Below, one piece after another: positions 1 to 9,825 of a stretch of 51,698 bases of DNA. How positions within the stretch are numbered: position 1 is the stretch's first letter; every line of letters begins with the position of its first letter. The stretch comes from Parasulfuritortus cantonensis. Its GTDB lineage: Bacteria > Pseudomonadota > Gammaproteobacteria > Burkholderiales > Thiobacillaceae. The stretch covers positions 1 to 51,698 of the forward strand of contig NZ_SJZB01000035.1 in NCBI RefSeq assembly GCF_004337445.1, given 5' to 3'. Under the pieces are notes generated by a model, which saw only the letters and a program-made list of their open reading frames with translations, did not search any database and was not told the origin of the DNA. Made by a program: the position numbers and the translations under genes.

Positions 1-1834
1 CAGGTTCTGGCGCAGGCCGTGCGCGAGCATCCGGAGAAGGGGGATTACCGGACGGCGCTCATCCGTGCGCGCGAACAGTACATCCTGCGCGAGCTGGGCG
101 CCGGCGACGCCGCCGTCAAGGACGGCCAGTTCGATGGCGCGGAACGCCATTACCGGGCCGTGCTCGGCCAGCACCCGGAGAACCCGCGCGCCCTGGCCGG
201 CCTGGCCGGCCTGGACACGCTGCGCCGCAACCGCGTCCTGTTCGGCGAGGCCCAGGCGGCCTACCGGCGCGGCGACAACGAGGTGGCGGGCAACCTGTTG
301 CACTCCATCCTGGTACGCGAGCCGGACTTCGCCGAGGCGGCCGCGCTGCGCCGGGAGATCCAGCAGAAGGACGGCCGCGACCGCGGCATCGAGTTCCCGC
401 AGCTGGCGGCGGCGTTCCGCAAGCCGGTCACCCTCGAGTTCCGCGACGTGCCGCTCAAGATGCTGTTCGACAGCGTCGCCCAGCAGGGCGGCCTGAACTT
501 CGTCTTCGACCGCGACGTGCGCGCCGATCAGCGCTCCACCCTGTTCGCGCGCGACACGCCGCTCGCCGACGTGCTCGACATGCTGCTGTCGTCCAGCCAG
601 CTGGCCAAGAAGGTGCTGAACGGCAACACCCTGCTGATCTACCCGAATACGCCGGCCAAGCAGAAGGACTACCAGGACGTCGTCGTGCGCGGCTTCTTCC
701 TGGCCAACGCCGATCCCAAGCAGACCATGACCATGCTGCGCAGCATGGCGCGGATCCGCGACGTCCATGTCGACGAGAAGCTCAACATGGTGGTGGTGCG
801 CGACAACCCCGAGTCCGTGCGCCTGGCCGAAAAGCTGATCCGCATGGCCGACCAGCCCGAGCCGGAGGTGATGCTCGACGTCGAGGTGCTGGAGGTGAAG
901 CGCTCGAAGCTGATGGACCTGGGTGTCCAATGGCCGACGGCGTTGAGCGTCCTGAGCAAGGAGAAGGTCGCGTCGACGACGACCACGAGCACCTCCGTGT
1001 ACAGCGACCAGCTACAACGACGTGCCCCTGACCCTCAGCCTGCTGCGCCACCTGAGCAGCGATACCACCCTGATGAACTCGGCCCCGACGCTCAACGCCG
1101 GCAAGACCGATTCCGACGTCAACCTGCTCGCCAACCCGCGCATCCGGGTCCGCAACAAGGAAAAGGCCAAGATCCACATCGGCGACAAGGTGCCGGTGAT
1201 CACCTCCAACGTCACCTCCACCGGGGTCACCTCGGAGTCGGTGTCCTACCTCGACGTCGGCCTCAAGCTGGACGTCGAGCCGCAGGTGTACCTGGACGGC
1301 GACGTCGCCATGAAGGTCGGCCTCGAGGTGTCCAACATCGTCCAGCAGGTGAAGAGCAGTACCGGCACGCTCACCTACCAGCTCGGCAGCCGCAACGCCA
1401 CCACCGTGCTGCGCCTGAAGGACGGCGAGACCCAGGTCCTGGCGGGCCTGATCTCGGACGAGGAGCGTACCAGCGCCGCCAAGGTGCCCGGCCTGGGCGA
1501 CATCCCGCTGCTCGGCCGGCTGTTCTCCTCGCACAGCGACAACAACAGCAAGACCGAGATCGTCCTCCTGATCACGCCGCACATCCTGCGCAACGTGGTG
1601 CGTCCGGAACTGGCCGAGGAGGAGTTCTACGCAGGCACCGAGAGCATGGCCGCCGACCAGCCCATCCGCCTGCGCCGCACCGGTGTCCTGGGTGGCGTCG
1701 GCGGCCAGCCGGCCGGTCCGGCTATCCCCGATTCCGTGCTGGTCCGGACGCCGGCCGCGTCCGACGCCGGGGCCGAGGAGGCGCCGGCGCCCGCCGAGGA
1801 AGGCAACGCCCCGGCCGACAAGGCGCCCGAATGA
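1..1834 (+). pseudogene. Secretin of a type IV pilus/type II secretion-like system, 5' partial, with an apparent frameshift
   Basis: Outer-membrane secretin (GspD/PilQ/MshL superfamily) that would form the gated channel for a pilus or pseudopilus. The reading frame is already open at base 1, so the true start lies outside the window. The N-terminal part has TPR-like helices, then a secretin short (STN) domain beginning near FRKPVTLEFRDVPLKMLFD and an N1-like domain. The C-terminal beta domain, with LLANPRIRVRNKEKAKIHIG and VPGLGDIPLLGRLFSS, lies in the next frame from about base 1010 to 1834. The frame changes near the CC at 1008-1009; removing one C there would join the halves as ...SVYSDSYNDVPLTL. 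Whether this is a real mutation or a sequencing error cannot be told here. The stop overlaps the next start (ATGA), so it heads or continues an operon of pseudopilin genes. Confidence 0.8.
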
Positions 1835-2316
1835 GGCTGCCCGGCCGCGGCACGCGCGGTTTCACCCTGATCGAGCTGGTCGTCGCCGTCGCCATCGTCG
1901 GCGTCCTGGCGGTGCTGGCGACGCCCCTGCTCGAGGTGACCATGCAGCGCCGCAAGGAGACCGAGCTGCGCGACGCCCTGCGCCAGATCCGCCAGGCCAT
2001 CGACGCCTACCACCAGGCCGTGTTGGACAAGCGCGTCGAGGTGCCGGCCGACGCCTCGGGCTACCCGCCCGAGCTCGACGTGCTCGCCAACGGGGTGCCC
2101 GACATCACCCGGCCGGACCGCCAGCCGATCTACTTCCTGCGCCGGCTGCCGCGCGACCCCATGTATCCGGCCGCCGACGTGCCGGCGCGCGAGACCTGGG
2201 GCAAACGCAGCTACGCCAGTCCGCCGGACGCGCCCCAGGAAGGCGACGACGTCTACGACGTCTACTCCCTGTCCACGGCGAGCGGTCTGAACGGCGTGCC
2301 GTACCGGGCCTGGTGA
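1831..2316 (+). CDS. GspG-like type II secretion pseudopilin
   Basis: A 161-residue prepilin-like protein. It has a short basic leader ending in glycine, the prepilin peptidase motif RG|FTLIELVVAVAIVG with Glu at mature position 5, and a single hydrophobic N-terminal helix. The later part contains LRRLPRDPMYP and ends in YSLSTASGLNGVPYRAW, the pattern of GspG-type major pseudopilins (a proline-rich loop followed by a WG...Y segment). The ATG at 1831 overlaps the secretin stop by four bases, so translation is probably coupled. It is predicted to be assembled into an inner-membrane pseudopilus or short pilus working with the upstream secretin. Which substrate or appendage the system serves is not visible. 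Confidence 0.85.
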   Translation: MRLPGRGTRGFTLIELVVAVAIVGVLAVLATPLLEVTMQRRKETELRDALRQIRQAIDAYHQAVLDKRVEVPADASGYPPELDVLANGVPDITRPDRQPIYFLRRLPRDPMYPAADVPARETWGKRSYASPPDAPQEGDDVYDVYSLSTASGLNGVPYRAW

Positions 2317-2318
2317 CC

Positions 2319-2687
2319 ATGCGCCGGCGCGGTTTCACCCTGATCGAGCTGCTGGTGGTGCTGGCCATCATCGCGACGCTGCTGGCCCTGGCGGCGCCGC
2401 GCTATTTCCAGCACGTCGAGCGATCCAAGGAGGCGGTGCTGCGGGAAAACCTGGCGACGCTGCGGGACGCCATCGACCAGTACCACGCCGATACCGGGCG
2501 CTGGCCGGCCACGCTGGCCGGCCTCGCCGAGTCGCGCTACGTGCGGGCCGTCCCGGTCGACCCGGTGACCGACAGCACCGAGACCTGGACCACGGTGCCG
2601 CCACCGGATGGCGGCGAGGGGATCTACGACGTCCACAGCGGCGCGCCGGGCGAGGCCAGGGATGGTACGGCGTACGCCGGCTGGTGA
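2319..2687 (+). CDS. Second GspG/GspH-like pseudopilin
   Basis: A 122-residue prepilin-like protein beginning two bases after the previous stop. The leader is very short (MRRRG) and is followed by the processing site G|FTLIELLVVLAIIATLLALAAP, with Glu at mature position 5. The body is an alpha-helical stretch (SKEAVLRENLATLRDAIDQY) and a short C-terminal domain with PVDPVTDSTETW and IYDVHSGA, as in GspG family members. It ends in AYAGW, like its neighbour's YRAW, which suggests a duplication of one ancestral pseudopilin gene. Probably a minor subunit of the same pseudopilus. Confidence 0.83.
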   Translation: MRRRGFTLIELLVVLAIIATLLALAAPRYFQHVERSKEAVLRENLATLRDAIDQYHADTGRWPATLAGLAESRYVRAVPVDPVTDSTETWTTVPPPDGGEGIYDVHSGAPGEARDGTAYAGW

Positions 2688-3183
2688 GCGCGGCTTCACC
2701 CTGCTCTGGCTGCTCTTCCTGGTCGCCGGCATGGGGGTCGGCCTGGCCGCGCTGGGCACCGTCTGGCACACCGCCGCCCAGCGCGAGAAGGAAAAGGAGC
2801 TGCTCTTTGCCGGCCTCGAGTACCGGCGCGCCATCGCCAGCTTCTGGCAGGCCGTTCCCGGCCAGCAGCGCCTGCCCCGGGAACTCCGGGAACTGCTGCG
2901 CGACCCCCGTTTTCCGACCACCGTCCGGCACCTGCGCCGGCTCTACCCGGACCCGATGAACAACGGCCAGGACTGGGGCCTGGTCCGCGACGCCGACGGC
3001 GGCATCGCCGGGGTGTACAGCCGGTCCGACGCGAAGCCGTTCAAGACGACGGGCTTCCCGGCCGGCCTGGACGGCTTCGCCCAGGCCGAGAGCTATCGCG
3101 ACTGGGTGTTCCAGTTCCAGCCCCCGGTCGTGCAGCCGGTGGCCCGGCCGGGCAGCAAGGCCGCCCATCCGGAGGTGCTGTAG
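2662..3183 (+). CDS. Divergent pseudopilin-like protein lacking Glu5
   Basis: A 173-residue protein whose ATG at 2662 lies inside the previous gene (26-base overlap in another frame). I prefer this start to one further upstream because it gives a normal short prepilin leader, MVRRTPAGERG, followed by FTLLWLLFLVAGMGVGL. The glycine processing site and hydrophobic helix are present, but mature position 5 is Trp rather than Glu; in known systems Glu5 is missing mainly from tip-type minor pseudopilins (GspK). The middle contains REKEKELLFAGLEYRRAI and LYPDPMNNGQDWGLV. It closes the operon: an approximately 60-base gap and a new promoter precede parE. Likely a minor component of the same apparatus; its exact role is unknown. 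Confidence 0.75.
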   Translation: MVRRTPAGERGFTLLWLLFLVAGMGVGLAALGTVWHTAAQREKEKELLFAGLEYRRAIASFWQAVPGQQRLPRELRELLRDPRFPTTVRHLRRLYPDPMNNGQDWGLVRDADGGIAGVYSRSDAKPFKTTGFPAGLDGFAQAESYRDWVFQFQPPVVQPVARPGSKAAHPEVL

Positions 3184-3223
3184 TCCGGTCGGCGCCCGGC
3201 CGGGGATAGGGCGGGGGCGCGAA

Positions 3224-3240
3224 CGCGCATACAATGCGCG
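3224..3240 (+). promoter_or_regulatory. Probable parE promoter -10 inside a 7-bp palindrome
   Basis: TACAAT at 3230-3235 is a good sigma70 -10 hexamer. It sits inside the perfect inverted repeat CGCGCAT-ACA-ATGCGCG (3224-3240). The predicted transcription start, near 3242, lies only a few bases before the ATG at 3248. No convincing -35 was seen in the very GC-rich upstream DNA. Confidence 0.4.
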
Positions 3241-3247
3241 GGTTTTC

Positions 3248-5233
3248 ATGGACACCCGCCGCCGCATGGCTTATTCCGAATCCTCCATCCGCGTCCTCAA
3301 GGGCCTGGAGCCGGTCAAGGAACGTCCGGGCATGTACACCCGGACCGACTCGCCCACCCACATCATCCAGGAAGTCATCGACAACGCCGCCGACGAGGCC
3401 CTGGCGGGCTTTGCCGGCAAGATCGCGGTGACCCTGCACGCGGATGGTTCGGTGTCGGTCGAAGACGACGGCCGCGGCATCCCGGTCGGCATCCACCCGG
3501 CCGAGGGCGTGCCGACCGTGGAGGTGGTCTTCACCCGTCTGCATGCGGGCGGCAAGTTCGACAAGAAGTCCGGCGGCGCCTACGCGTTCTCCGGCGGCCT
3601 GCACGGCGTCGGCGTCTCGGTGACCAACGCGCTGTCGTCGCGCCTGGAGGTGTTCGTCAAGCGCGAGGGCCAGTTGCACCGCATGGTGTTCGGCGACGGC
3701 AACGTGATCGAGCCGCTTGCGGTGGCCGGCAGCGTCGGCGCCCGCACCACCGGCACCGTGGTGCGCGCCTGGCCGAACGGCAAGTATTTCGACAGCCCGA
3801 AGATCAAGCGCAACGAGCTGGAACGCCTGCTGCGCGCCAAGGCGGTGCTGCTGCCGGGCGTCAAGGTGATCCTCAAGGACGAGGAATCGGGCGAGGAGAA
3901 GGTCTGGCAGTACGCCGACGGCCTGGTCTCCTACCTGAACGAGACCCTGCCCGAGGCGGGCGAGGGCAGCTACGTCAGCCCGGTGTTCGCCGGCGAGCGC
4001 TACGCCGGCGCCGACGACGCCGCCGGCTTCGCGGAGGGCGAGGGCGCCGCCTGGGCCCTGGCCTGGTGCGAGGCGGGCGGGGCGGGCGAGTCCTACGTCA
4101 ACCTGATCCCGACCCCGTTGGGCGGTACCCACGAGGCCGGCCTGCGCAACGGCGTGTTCGACTCGGTCAAGGAGTTCGTCAGCCACCACGGCCTCCTGCC
4201 CGGCAAGGTCAACCTGCAGGCCGACGACGTCTGGAAGCACGTCCGCTACGTCCTCTCCGGCCGGGTGCTCGATCCCCAGTTCCAGGGCCAGACCAAGGAC
4301 AAGCTGACCAGCCGGGACGCCATGCGCCTGGTCGCCACCCGGGTCAAGGATCCGCTCGACGCCTGGCTGAACGGCCACATCGACGCCGGCAAGAAGATCG
4401 CCGAACTGGCCATCAAGACCGCTCTCGCCCGGCAAAAGGCCGGCAAGGTGGTGGAGAAGAAGAAGCAGTCGGGTGCCGCCGTGCTGCCCGGCAAGCTGAC
4501 CGACTGCGAGTCGGAGGACATCGCCCGCAACGAGATCTTCCTGGTCGAGGGCGATTCCGCCGGCGGCTCCGCCAAGCAGGGCCGCGACCGCGAGTACCAG
4601 GCCATCCTGCCCCTGCGCGGCAAGGTGCTGAACACCTGGGAGGTGGCCCGGGGCGAGATCTTCGCCAACAACGAGGTGCACGACATCGCCGTCGCGCTCG
4701 GCCTCGATCCGCACGATCCGGACGCCCCCGACAGCGTCCTGGACAACCTGCGCTACGGCAAGATCATCGTCATGGCCGACGCCGACGTCGACGGCAGCCA
4801 CATCCAGACCCTGTTGCTGACGCTGTTCTTCCGCCATTTCCCGCGCCTGATCGAACTCGGCCACGTCTACATCGCCCAGCCGCCGCTGTACTCGATAAAG
4901 GTGGCGGGCCAGGGCAAGAGCCGGCCCGAGCGCCGGCTGTACGCCCTGGACGAGGACGAGCGCGACCAGATACTCGCGCGCCTGGCCGAGGACGGCGTGC
5001 GCGAGGCGAACATCCATGTCGGCCGCTTCAAGGGCCTGGGCGAGATGAACCCGGAGGAACTGCGCGAGACCACCATGCATCCGGACACCCGGCGCCTGTT
5101 GCCGGTGACCCTGCCGCGCAGCGAGCTGGACGAGGTGAAGCGCATGTTCACCCTGCTCATGGGCAAGGGCGAGGCGGCCGGCCGCCGGGCCTGGATGGAA
5201 CAGAACGGCAATCTGGTCGAGGCGGACATCTGA
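3248..5233 (+). CDS. parE: DNA topoisomerase IV subunit B
   Basis: ATPase subunit of topoisomerase IV, which decatenates daughter chromosomes together with ParC. The 661 residues show the GHKL ATPase motifs [22 protein letters not shown] and [15 protein letters not shown]. They are followed by the transducer region and the TOPRIM metal-binding motifs [19 protein letters not shown] and [11 protein letters not shown]. The C-terminus is compact (ending ...[12 protein letters not shown]) without the insert typical of enterobacterial GyrB; this and the adjacent parC identify ParE rather than GyrB. The ATG at 3248 is used; a second in-frame ATG at 3266 ([13 protein letters not shown]) is equally plausible. 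parC starts two bases after the stop, so the pair is one operon. Confidence 0.95.
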   Translation: MDTRRRMAYSESSIRVLKGLEPVKERPGMYTRTDSPTHIIQEVIDNAADEALAGFAGKIAVTLHADGSVSVEDDGRGIPVGIHPAEGVPTVEVVFTRLHAGGKFDKKSGGAYAFSGGLHGVGVSVTNALSSRLEVFVKREGQLHRMVFGDGNVIEPLAVAGSVGARTTGTVVRAWPNGKYFDSPKIKRNELERLLRAKAVLLPGVKVILKDEESGEEKVWQYADGLVSYLNETLPEAGEGSYVSPVFAGERYAGADDAAGFAEGEGAAWALAWCEAGGAGESYVNLIPTPLGGTHEAGLRNGVFDSVKEFVSHHGLLPGKVNLQADDVWKHVRYVLSGRVLDPQFQGQTKDKLTSRDAMRLVATRVKDPLDAWLNGHIDAGKKIAELAIKTALARQKAGKVVEKKKQSGAAVLPGKLTDCESEDIARNEIFLVEGDSAGGSAKQGRDREYQAILPLRGKVLNTWEVARGEIFANNEVHDIAVALGLDPHDPDAPDSVLDNLRYGKIIVMADADVDGSHIQTLLLTLFFRHFPRLIELGHVYIAQPPLYSIKVAGQGKSRPERRLYALDEDERDQILARLAEDGVREANIHVGRFKGLGEMNPEELRETTMHPDTRRLLPVTLPRSELDEVKRMFTLLMGKGEAAGRRAWMEQNGNLVEADI

Positions 5234-5235
5234 TC

Positions 5236-7611
5236 ATGAACCACGACGACGATTCCCTGGACCTGTTCGCCGACCTGCCGCCGGCCCCCGAGCCGGCCGG
5301 CGAACAGCCGCCCGAGCCGCCGGCGGACGGCGGGCCCCTGTACAGCGTCGACGGCGACGGCGGCGTGCCCCTGCACCTGTTCGCCGAACGCGCCTACCTC
5401 ACCTATGCCATGTCCACCGTGCTCGACCGGGCGCTGCCCTTCGTCGAGGACGGCCAGAAGCCGGTCCAGCGGCGCATCCTCTACGCCATGCGCGAGCTGG
5501 GCAACCGCTCCGACGCGCCGTTCAAGAAGTCGGCCCGCATCGTCGGCGATGTCATCGGCAAGTTCCATCCGCACGGCGATTCCGCGGTCTACGAGGCGGC
5601 GGTGCGCATGGCCCAGGATTTCACCCTGCGCTATCCGCTCATCGAGGGCCAGGGCAACTTCGGTTCCCGCGACGGCGATTCGCCGGCCGCCATGCGCTAC
5701 ACCGAGGTACGGCTGTCGAAATTCGCCGAGGACGTCCTCCTGGCCGAGATCGAGCGCGGCACGGTCGACTTCCGGGAGAACTACGACGGCACCCTCAAGG
5801 AGCCGGCCCTGTTGCCGGCGCGCCTGCCGGTGCTGCTGCTCAACGGCGTCTCCGGCATCGCCGTCGGCATGGCTACCGAGATCGCCCCGCACAACCTCAA
5901 GGAGGTGGCCGAGGCCTGCATCGCGCTCATCCAGGGCGGCAAGGACGAGGCGGTCTACGGCGCCATACCGGGCCCGGACTTCCCGGGCGGCGGCCAGATC
6001 ATCTCGGCCCCGGAGGACATCCGCAAGGCCTACGAGAGCGGCCGCGGCAGCCTGCGCGTGCGCGCCCGCTGGGCGGTGGAGCCCCTGGCCCGCGGCCAGT
6101 ACCGCATCGCCATCACCGAGCTGCCGCCCGGCACCTCGACCGCCAAGGTCCTGTCCGAGATCGAGGAGCTGATCAATCCCAAGCCCAAGACCGGCAAGAA
6201 GTCGCTCTCGGCGGAACAGCAGAACCTGAAGAATGCCGTCCTGGCCGTGCTCGACACCTTCCGCGACGACTCCGACAAGGCCCATCCGGTGCGCATCGTC
6301 CTGGAACCGCGCAGCCGGACGGTGACGGCGGACGACATGATGACCCTGCTGCTGGCCAACACCTCCCTGGAGGGCAACGCCAGCCTGAACATGACCATGA
6401 TCGGGCGCGACGGCCGGCCGCAGCAGAAGAACCTGCCCCAGGCCCTGCGCGAATGGTGCGAGTTCCGCATGGAAGTGGTGGAACGGCGCCTGCGCTTCCG
6501 CTTCGACGAGGTGGCGCGCCGCATCCACATCCTGGAAGGCCGCATGGTCGCCTTCCTGCGCATCGAGGAGGTCATCAGGGTGATCCGCGAGGCGGACGCG
6601 CCCAAGGCCGAACTGATGGCGGTGTTCGGCCTGACCGAGGTGCAGGCCGAGGACATCCTTGAGATACGCCTGCGCCAACTGGCCCGCCTGGAGGGCATCA
6701 AGATCGAGCGCGAGCTCAAGGACCTGCAGGAGGAACGCGACAGCCTACAGCAACTCCTGGACAGCGAGGGCGCCCGGCGCCGGCTGATCGTCCGGGAGAT
6801 CCGCGAGGACATGAAGAAGTACGGCGACGCCCGGCGCACCCTGATCGAAGCGGCCGAGAAGGTCACCGCCGCCATGGTCGACACGGTGGCCGACGAGCCG
6901 GTCACCGTGATCCTGTCCAGGAACGGCTTCATCCGCAGCCGCGCCGGCCACGGGGTCGACCGCGCGTTGCTGACCTGGAAGGACGGCGACGGCGAACTGG
7001 CGGTGATCGAGACCCGCACCGTGCACCCGGTCATCCTGCTCGACGGCGCCGGCCGGGCCTACACGGTACGGCCCATCGACCTGCCGGGCGGCAAGGGCGA
7101 CGGCGTGCCGGTGTCGTCCCTGGTTGAGCTGCAGGGCGGCGGGGTCAGGGCCATGCTGTCGGCCGCGCCGGAGACCCGCGTTCTCATGACCACCACGGCC
7201 GGGGTCGGCTTCATCGGCCGGATCGCCGACATGGTGTCGCGCCTGCGCGCCGGCAAGGCCTACATGGCGGTCGACGAGGGCGCCGAACTGCTGCCGCCCA
7301 GCCCGGTCCCGGAATCGGCCCGGTTCGTTGCCGCCCTGGCCGACGAGCCGCGCCTGCTGGTGTTCCCGATCGAGGAGATGAAGGAGCTTTCGGGCGGCAA
7401 GGGGGTCATCCTGATCGCCCTGGACGGCGCCGAGAAGCTGCTCGGGGCCAAGGCCTGCGCCGATTGCGTGACCGTGTTCGGCATCGGTCGGGGCGATCGT
7501 CCCGTGGACTATCAAGTCTGCAGCGAAACCGTCGATAATTACGCCGGCAAACGGGCCCGGAAGGGTAAGCCGTTGTCCGTGAAGTTCAAGCGCGTGCTGG
7601 GTGTGCGCTGA
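5236..7611 (+). CDS. parC: DNA topoisomerase IV subunit A
   Basis: Breakage-reunion subunit of topoisomerase IV, 791 residues. The winged-helix core is clear: [20 protein letters not shown], then [13 protein letters not shown] at about 109-121, then [13 protein letters not shown] with the catalytic tyrosine at about residue 155. The positions equivalent to quinolone-resistance sites S80 and E84 of E. coli ParC are Ser (about 116) and Glu (about 120), the susceptible state. The C-terminal half has the coiled-coil/tower region and beta-pinwheel-like repeats ([36 protein letters not shown]). The N-terminus carries an acidic, proline-rich extension of about 40 residues ([17 protein letters not shown]), longer than in E. 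coli. The start at 5236 lies just after the parE stop. Confidence 0.95.
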   Translation: MNHDDDSLDLFADLPPAPEPAGEQPPEPPADGGPLYSVDGDGGVPLHLFAERAYLTYAMSTVLDRALPFVEDGQKPVQRRILYAMRELGNRSDAPFKKSARIVGDVIGKFHPHGDSAVYEAAVRMAQDFTLRYPLIEGQGNFGSRDGDSPAAMRYTEVRLSKFAEDVLLAEIERGTVDFRENYDGTLKEPALLPARLPVLLLNGVSGIAVGMATEIAPHNLKEVAEACIALIQGGKDEAVYGAIPGPDFPGGGQIISAPEDIRKAYESGRGSLRVRARWAVEPLARGQYRIAITELPPGTSTAKVLSEIEELINPKPKTGKKSLSAEQQNLKNAVLAVLDTFRDDSDKAHPVRIVLEPRSRTVTADDMMTLLLANTSLEGNASLNMTMIGRDGRPQQKNLPQALREWCEFRMEVVERRLRFRFDEVARRIHILEGRMVAFLRIEEVIRVIREADAPKAELMAVFGLTEVQAEDILEIRLRQLARLEGIKIERELKDLQEERDSLQQLLDSEGARRRLIVREIREDMKKYGDARRTLIEAAEKVTAAMVDTVADEPVTVILSRNGFIRSRAGHGVDRALLTWKDGDGELAVIETRTVHPVILLDGAGRAYTVRPIDLPGGKGDGVPVSSLVELQGGGVRAMLSAAPETRVLMTTTAGVGFIGRIADMVSRLRAGKAYMAVDEGAELLPPSPVPESARFVAALADEPRLLVFPIEEMKELSGGKGVILIALDGAEKLLGAKACADCVTVFGIGRGDRPVDYQVCSETVDNYAGKRARKGKPLSVKFKRVLGVR

Positions 7612-7653
7612 CAGTCTGCTCCATGGTCGAGTGAAGTACCTTAAGAGAGACGC

Positions 7654-9825
7654 ATGACACAAGAAACGAAGACTCAAGCGCCCGCCTGGGATGTCCCACG
7701 CGAGGCCGGGCGCACGCATGACCCCCTGTTGGAGTGTTTGATGACCCTGGCCCGCCTGCACGGCGTGCCGCATACCCGCGACGCCCTGGTTGCCGGTCTG
7801 CCCCTGGTCGACCGCCAGCTGACCCCATCGATATTCGGCCGCGCGGCGAGCCGGGCCGGACTCAGCAGCAAGATCGCCCAGCGCAGTCTGGCGTCGCTGA
7901 CCGGGGCCCTGCTGCCGGTCATCCTGTTGCTCAAGGATCGTACCGCCTGCCTGCTGGTCGGCTGGGAGGCCAACGGCGCGGCTCGGGTGATGCTCCCCGA
8001 ACTGGGCGACGCCGCCACCGTCCTGTCCCGGCAGGAACTGGAGGCGCGCTACCTGGGCAGCGCGATCTTCTGCCGGCCCCGCTTCCGCTTCGACAAGCGC
8101 GCGCCGGAGGTGCGCCAGGTGCCCCACCGGCACTGGTTCTGGGGCGCGATCCTGGAGAACCTGCCGGTCTACAAGGACATCCTGTTCGCGGCCTTCCTGA
8201 TCAACAGCTTCGCCATCGCCCTGCCCATGTTCACGATGAACGTGTACGACCGGGTGGTGCCCAACCAGGCGACCGAGACCATGTGGGTATTGGCCGTCGG
8301 CCTGGCCATCGTGATGGCGGCCGACATCACCCTGCGCCTGATGCGCGGCTACCTGATCGACCGCGCCGGCAGCCGGGTCGACGTCGACCTCTCGGCGCGG
8401 ATCATGGAGCGCGTGCTCGGCATCCGCATGGAAAGCCGCCCGGTCTCGGCCGGCGCCTTCGCGGCCAACCTGCGTTCCTTCGAGACGGTACGCGATTTCA
8501 TCGCCTCGGCCTCGGTGACCACCCTGATCGACCTGCCGTTCGCCTTCCTGTTCGTGTTCGCGATCGCCTGGGTGAACTGGGTGATGATCCTGCCCCTGCT
8601 GGCCGGCATGGTGCTGGTGATCGGCTATTCCGTCCTGGTGCAGAGCCGCATGCACGAGCTGGCCGAGACCACCTACCGGGCCAGCGCCATGCGCAACGCC
8701 AACCTGGTCGAGAGTCTGGTCGGGCTGGAGACCGTCAAGGCGATCGGCGCCGAGAGCGTCATGCAGCGGAAATGGGAGCAGAGCGCCACCTTCCTGGCCC
8801 GGACCACCACCCAGCTGCGCCTGCTGGCGGCAACGACCATCAACGGCGCCATGGGCGTGTCGCAACTGGTCTACCTGACGGTCATCGTGCTCGGGGTCTA
8901 CCAGATCGGCGCCGCCGAGCTGACCATGGGCGGCCTGATCGCCTGTTCCATCCTGACCTCGCGCGCCATGGCGCCGTTCGGCCAGGTGGCCGGTCTGCTC
9001 ACCCAGTACCACAATGCCGCGACGGCGTTGAAGTCGCTCGACCAGATCATGGCCAACGAGGTGGAGCGCCCGGCCGACGCCAGCTTCGTGTCGCGCAGCC
9101 ACTTCGAGGGTGCCATCGAGTTCAACGACGTCAGCTTCGCCTATCCGAACGAGGAACGCGACGCCCTCCGGCACGTCTCCTTCCACATCAAGCCGGGCGA
9201 GCACGTGGCCCTGATCGGCCGGGTCGGCTCCGGCAAGACCACGCTGCAAAAGCTCATTCTCGGCTTGTACCGCGCGACTTCGGGCTCGGTACGCATCGAC
9301 GGCGTCGACATCCGCCAGCTCGATCCCGCCGAGTTGCGGCGCAGCGTCGGCTACGTCCCGCAGGACCCGACCCTGTTCTTCGGCACCTTGCGCGAGAACA
9401 TCGTCCTGGCGTCGCCCGACGTCGACGACTCGGCCCTGCTCGCGGCGGCCGACGTGGGCGGCCTGCTGGACATGGTGAACCGGCATCCGCGCGGTTTCGA
9501 CATGGTGGTCGGGGAGCGCGGCGAATCCCTGTCCGGCGGCCAGCGCCAGGGGGTCGCCATCGCCCGGGCGGTCGTCACCGCGCCGCCCGTCCTGCTGCTC
9601 GACGAACCGACCGGCTCGATGGACTTCAGCAGTGAGGACGAAGTGAAGCAGAAGCTGCGCAGCTACGCGGCCGGCCGCACGATGGTGCTGGTCACGCACC
9701 GGACTTCGCTGCTGGACCTGGTCGACCGCATCATCGTCATCGACCATGGCAGGGTCATGGCCGACGGTCCCAAGGCGGCCGTCATCGAGGCGCTCAAGCA
9801 AGGCCGCATCGAGAGGGCGAAATGA
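7654..9825 (+). CDS. lapB: Type I secretion ABC transporter with inactive C39-like domain (LapB type)
   Basis: Inner-membrane exporter of the type I system that secretes the giant adhesin encoded downstream; 723 residues. Residues about 25-150 form a C39 peptidase-like domain in which the catalytic Cys is replaced (DPLLECL where an active enzyme has DCGxxCL), the state seen in HlyB/LapB transporters that bind rather than cleave substrate. Six transmembrane helices follow (about 170-430). The nucleotide-binding domain has Walker A GRVGSGKTT near residue 522, signature LSGGQRQGVAIARA near 626 and Walker B VLLLDEPTGSMD near 647. The ATG is preceded by AAGAGAGA. The stop overlaps the adaptor gene start by four bases. 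The symbol is assigned by similarity to the Pseudomonas lap genes and by the neighbours. Confidence 0.92.
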   Translation: MTQETKTQAPAWDVPREAGRTHDPLLECLMTLARLHGVPHTRDALVAGLPLVDRQLTPSIFGRAASRAGLSSKIAQRSLASLTGALLPVILLLKDRTACLLVGWEANGAARVMLPELGDAATVLSRQELEARYLGSAIFCRPRFRFDKRAPEVRQVPHRHWFWGAILENLPVYKDILFAAFLINSFAIALPMFTMNVYDRVVPNQATETMWVLAVGLAIVMAADITLRLMRGYLIDRAGSRVDVDLSARIMERVLGIRMESRPVSAGAFAANLRSFETVRDFIASASVTTLIDLPFAFLFVFAIAWVNWVMILPLLAGMVLVIGYSVLVQSRMHELAETTYRASAMRNANLVESLVGLETVKAIGAESVMQRKWEQSATFLARTTTQLRLLAATTINGAMGVSQLVYLTVIVLGVYQIGAAELTMGGLIACSILTSRAMAPFGQVAGLLTQYHNAATALKSLDQIMANEVERPADASFVSRSHFEGAIEFNDVSFAYPNEERDALRHVSFHIKPGEHVALIGRVGSGKTTLQKLILGLYRATSGSVRIDGVDIRQLDPAELRRSVGYVPQDPTLFFGTLRENIVLASPDVDDSALLAAADVGGLLDMVNRHPRGFDMVVGERGESLSGGQRQGVAIARAVVTAPPVLLLDEPTGSMDFSSEDEVKQKLRSYAAGRTMVLVTHRTSLLDLVDRIIVIDHGRVMADGPKAAVIEALKQGRIERAK

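Noticed and set aside
3041-5080. Long minus-strand frames opposite parE, parC, dnaE and the TolC genes
   Set aside because: These are typical GC-rich shadow frames. They lack recognisable domains and ribosome-binding sites, and the opposite strand encodes well-known proteins.
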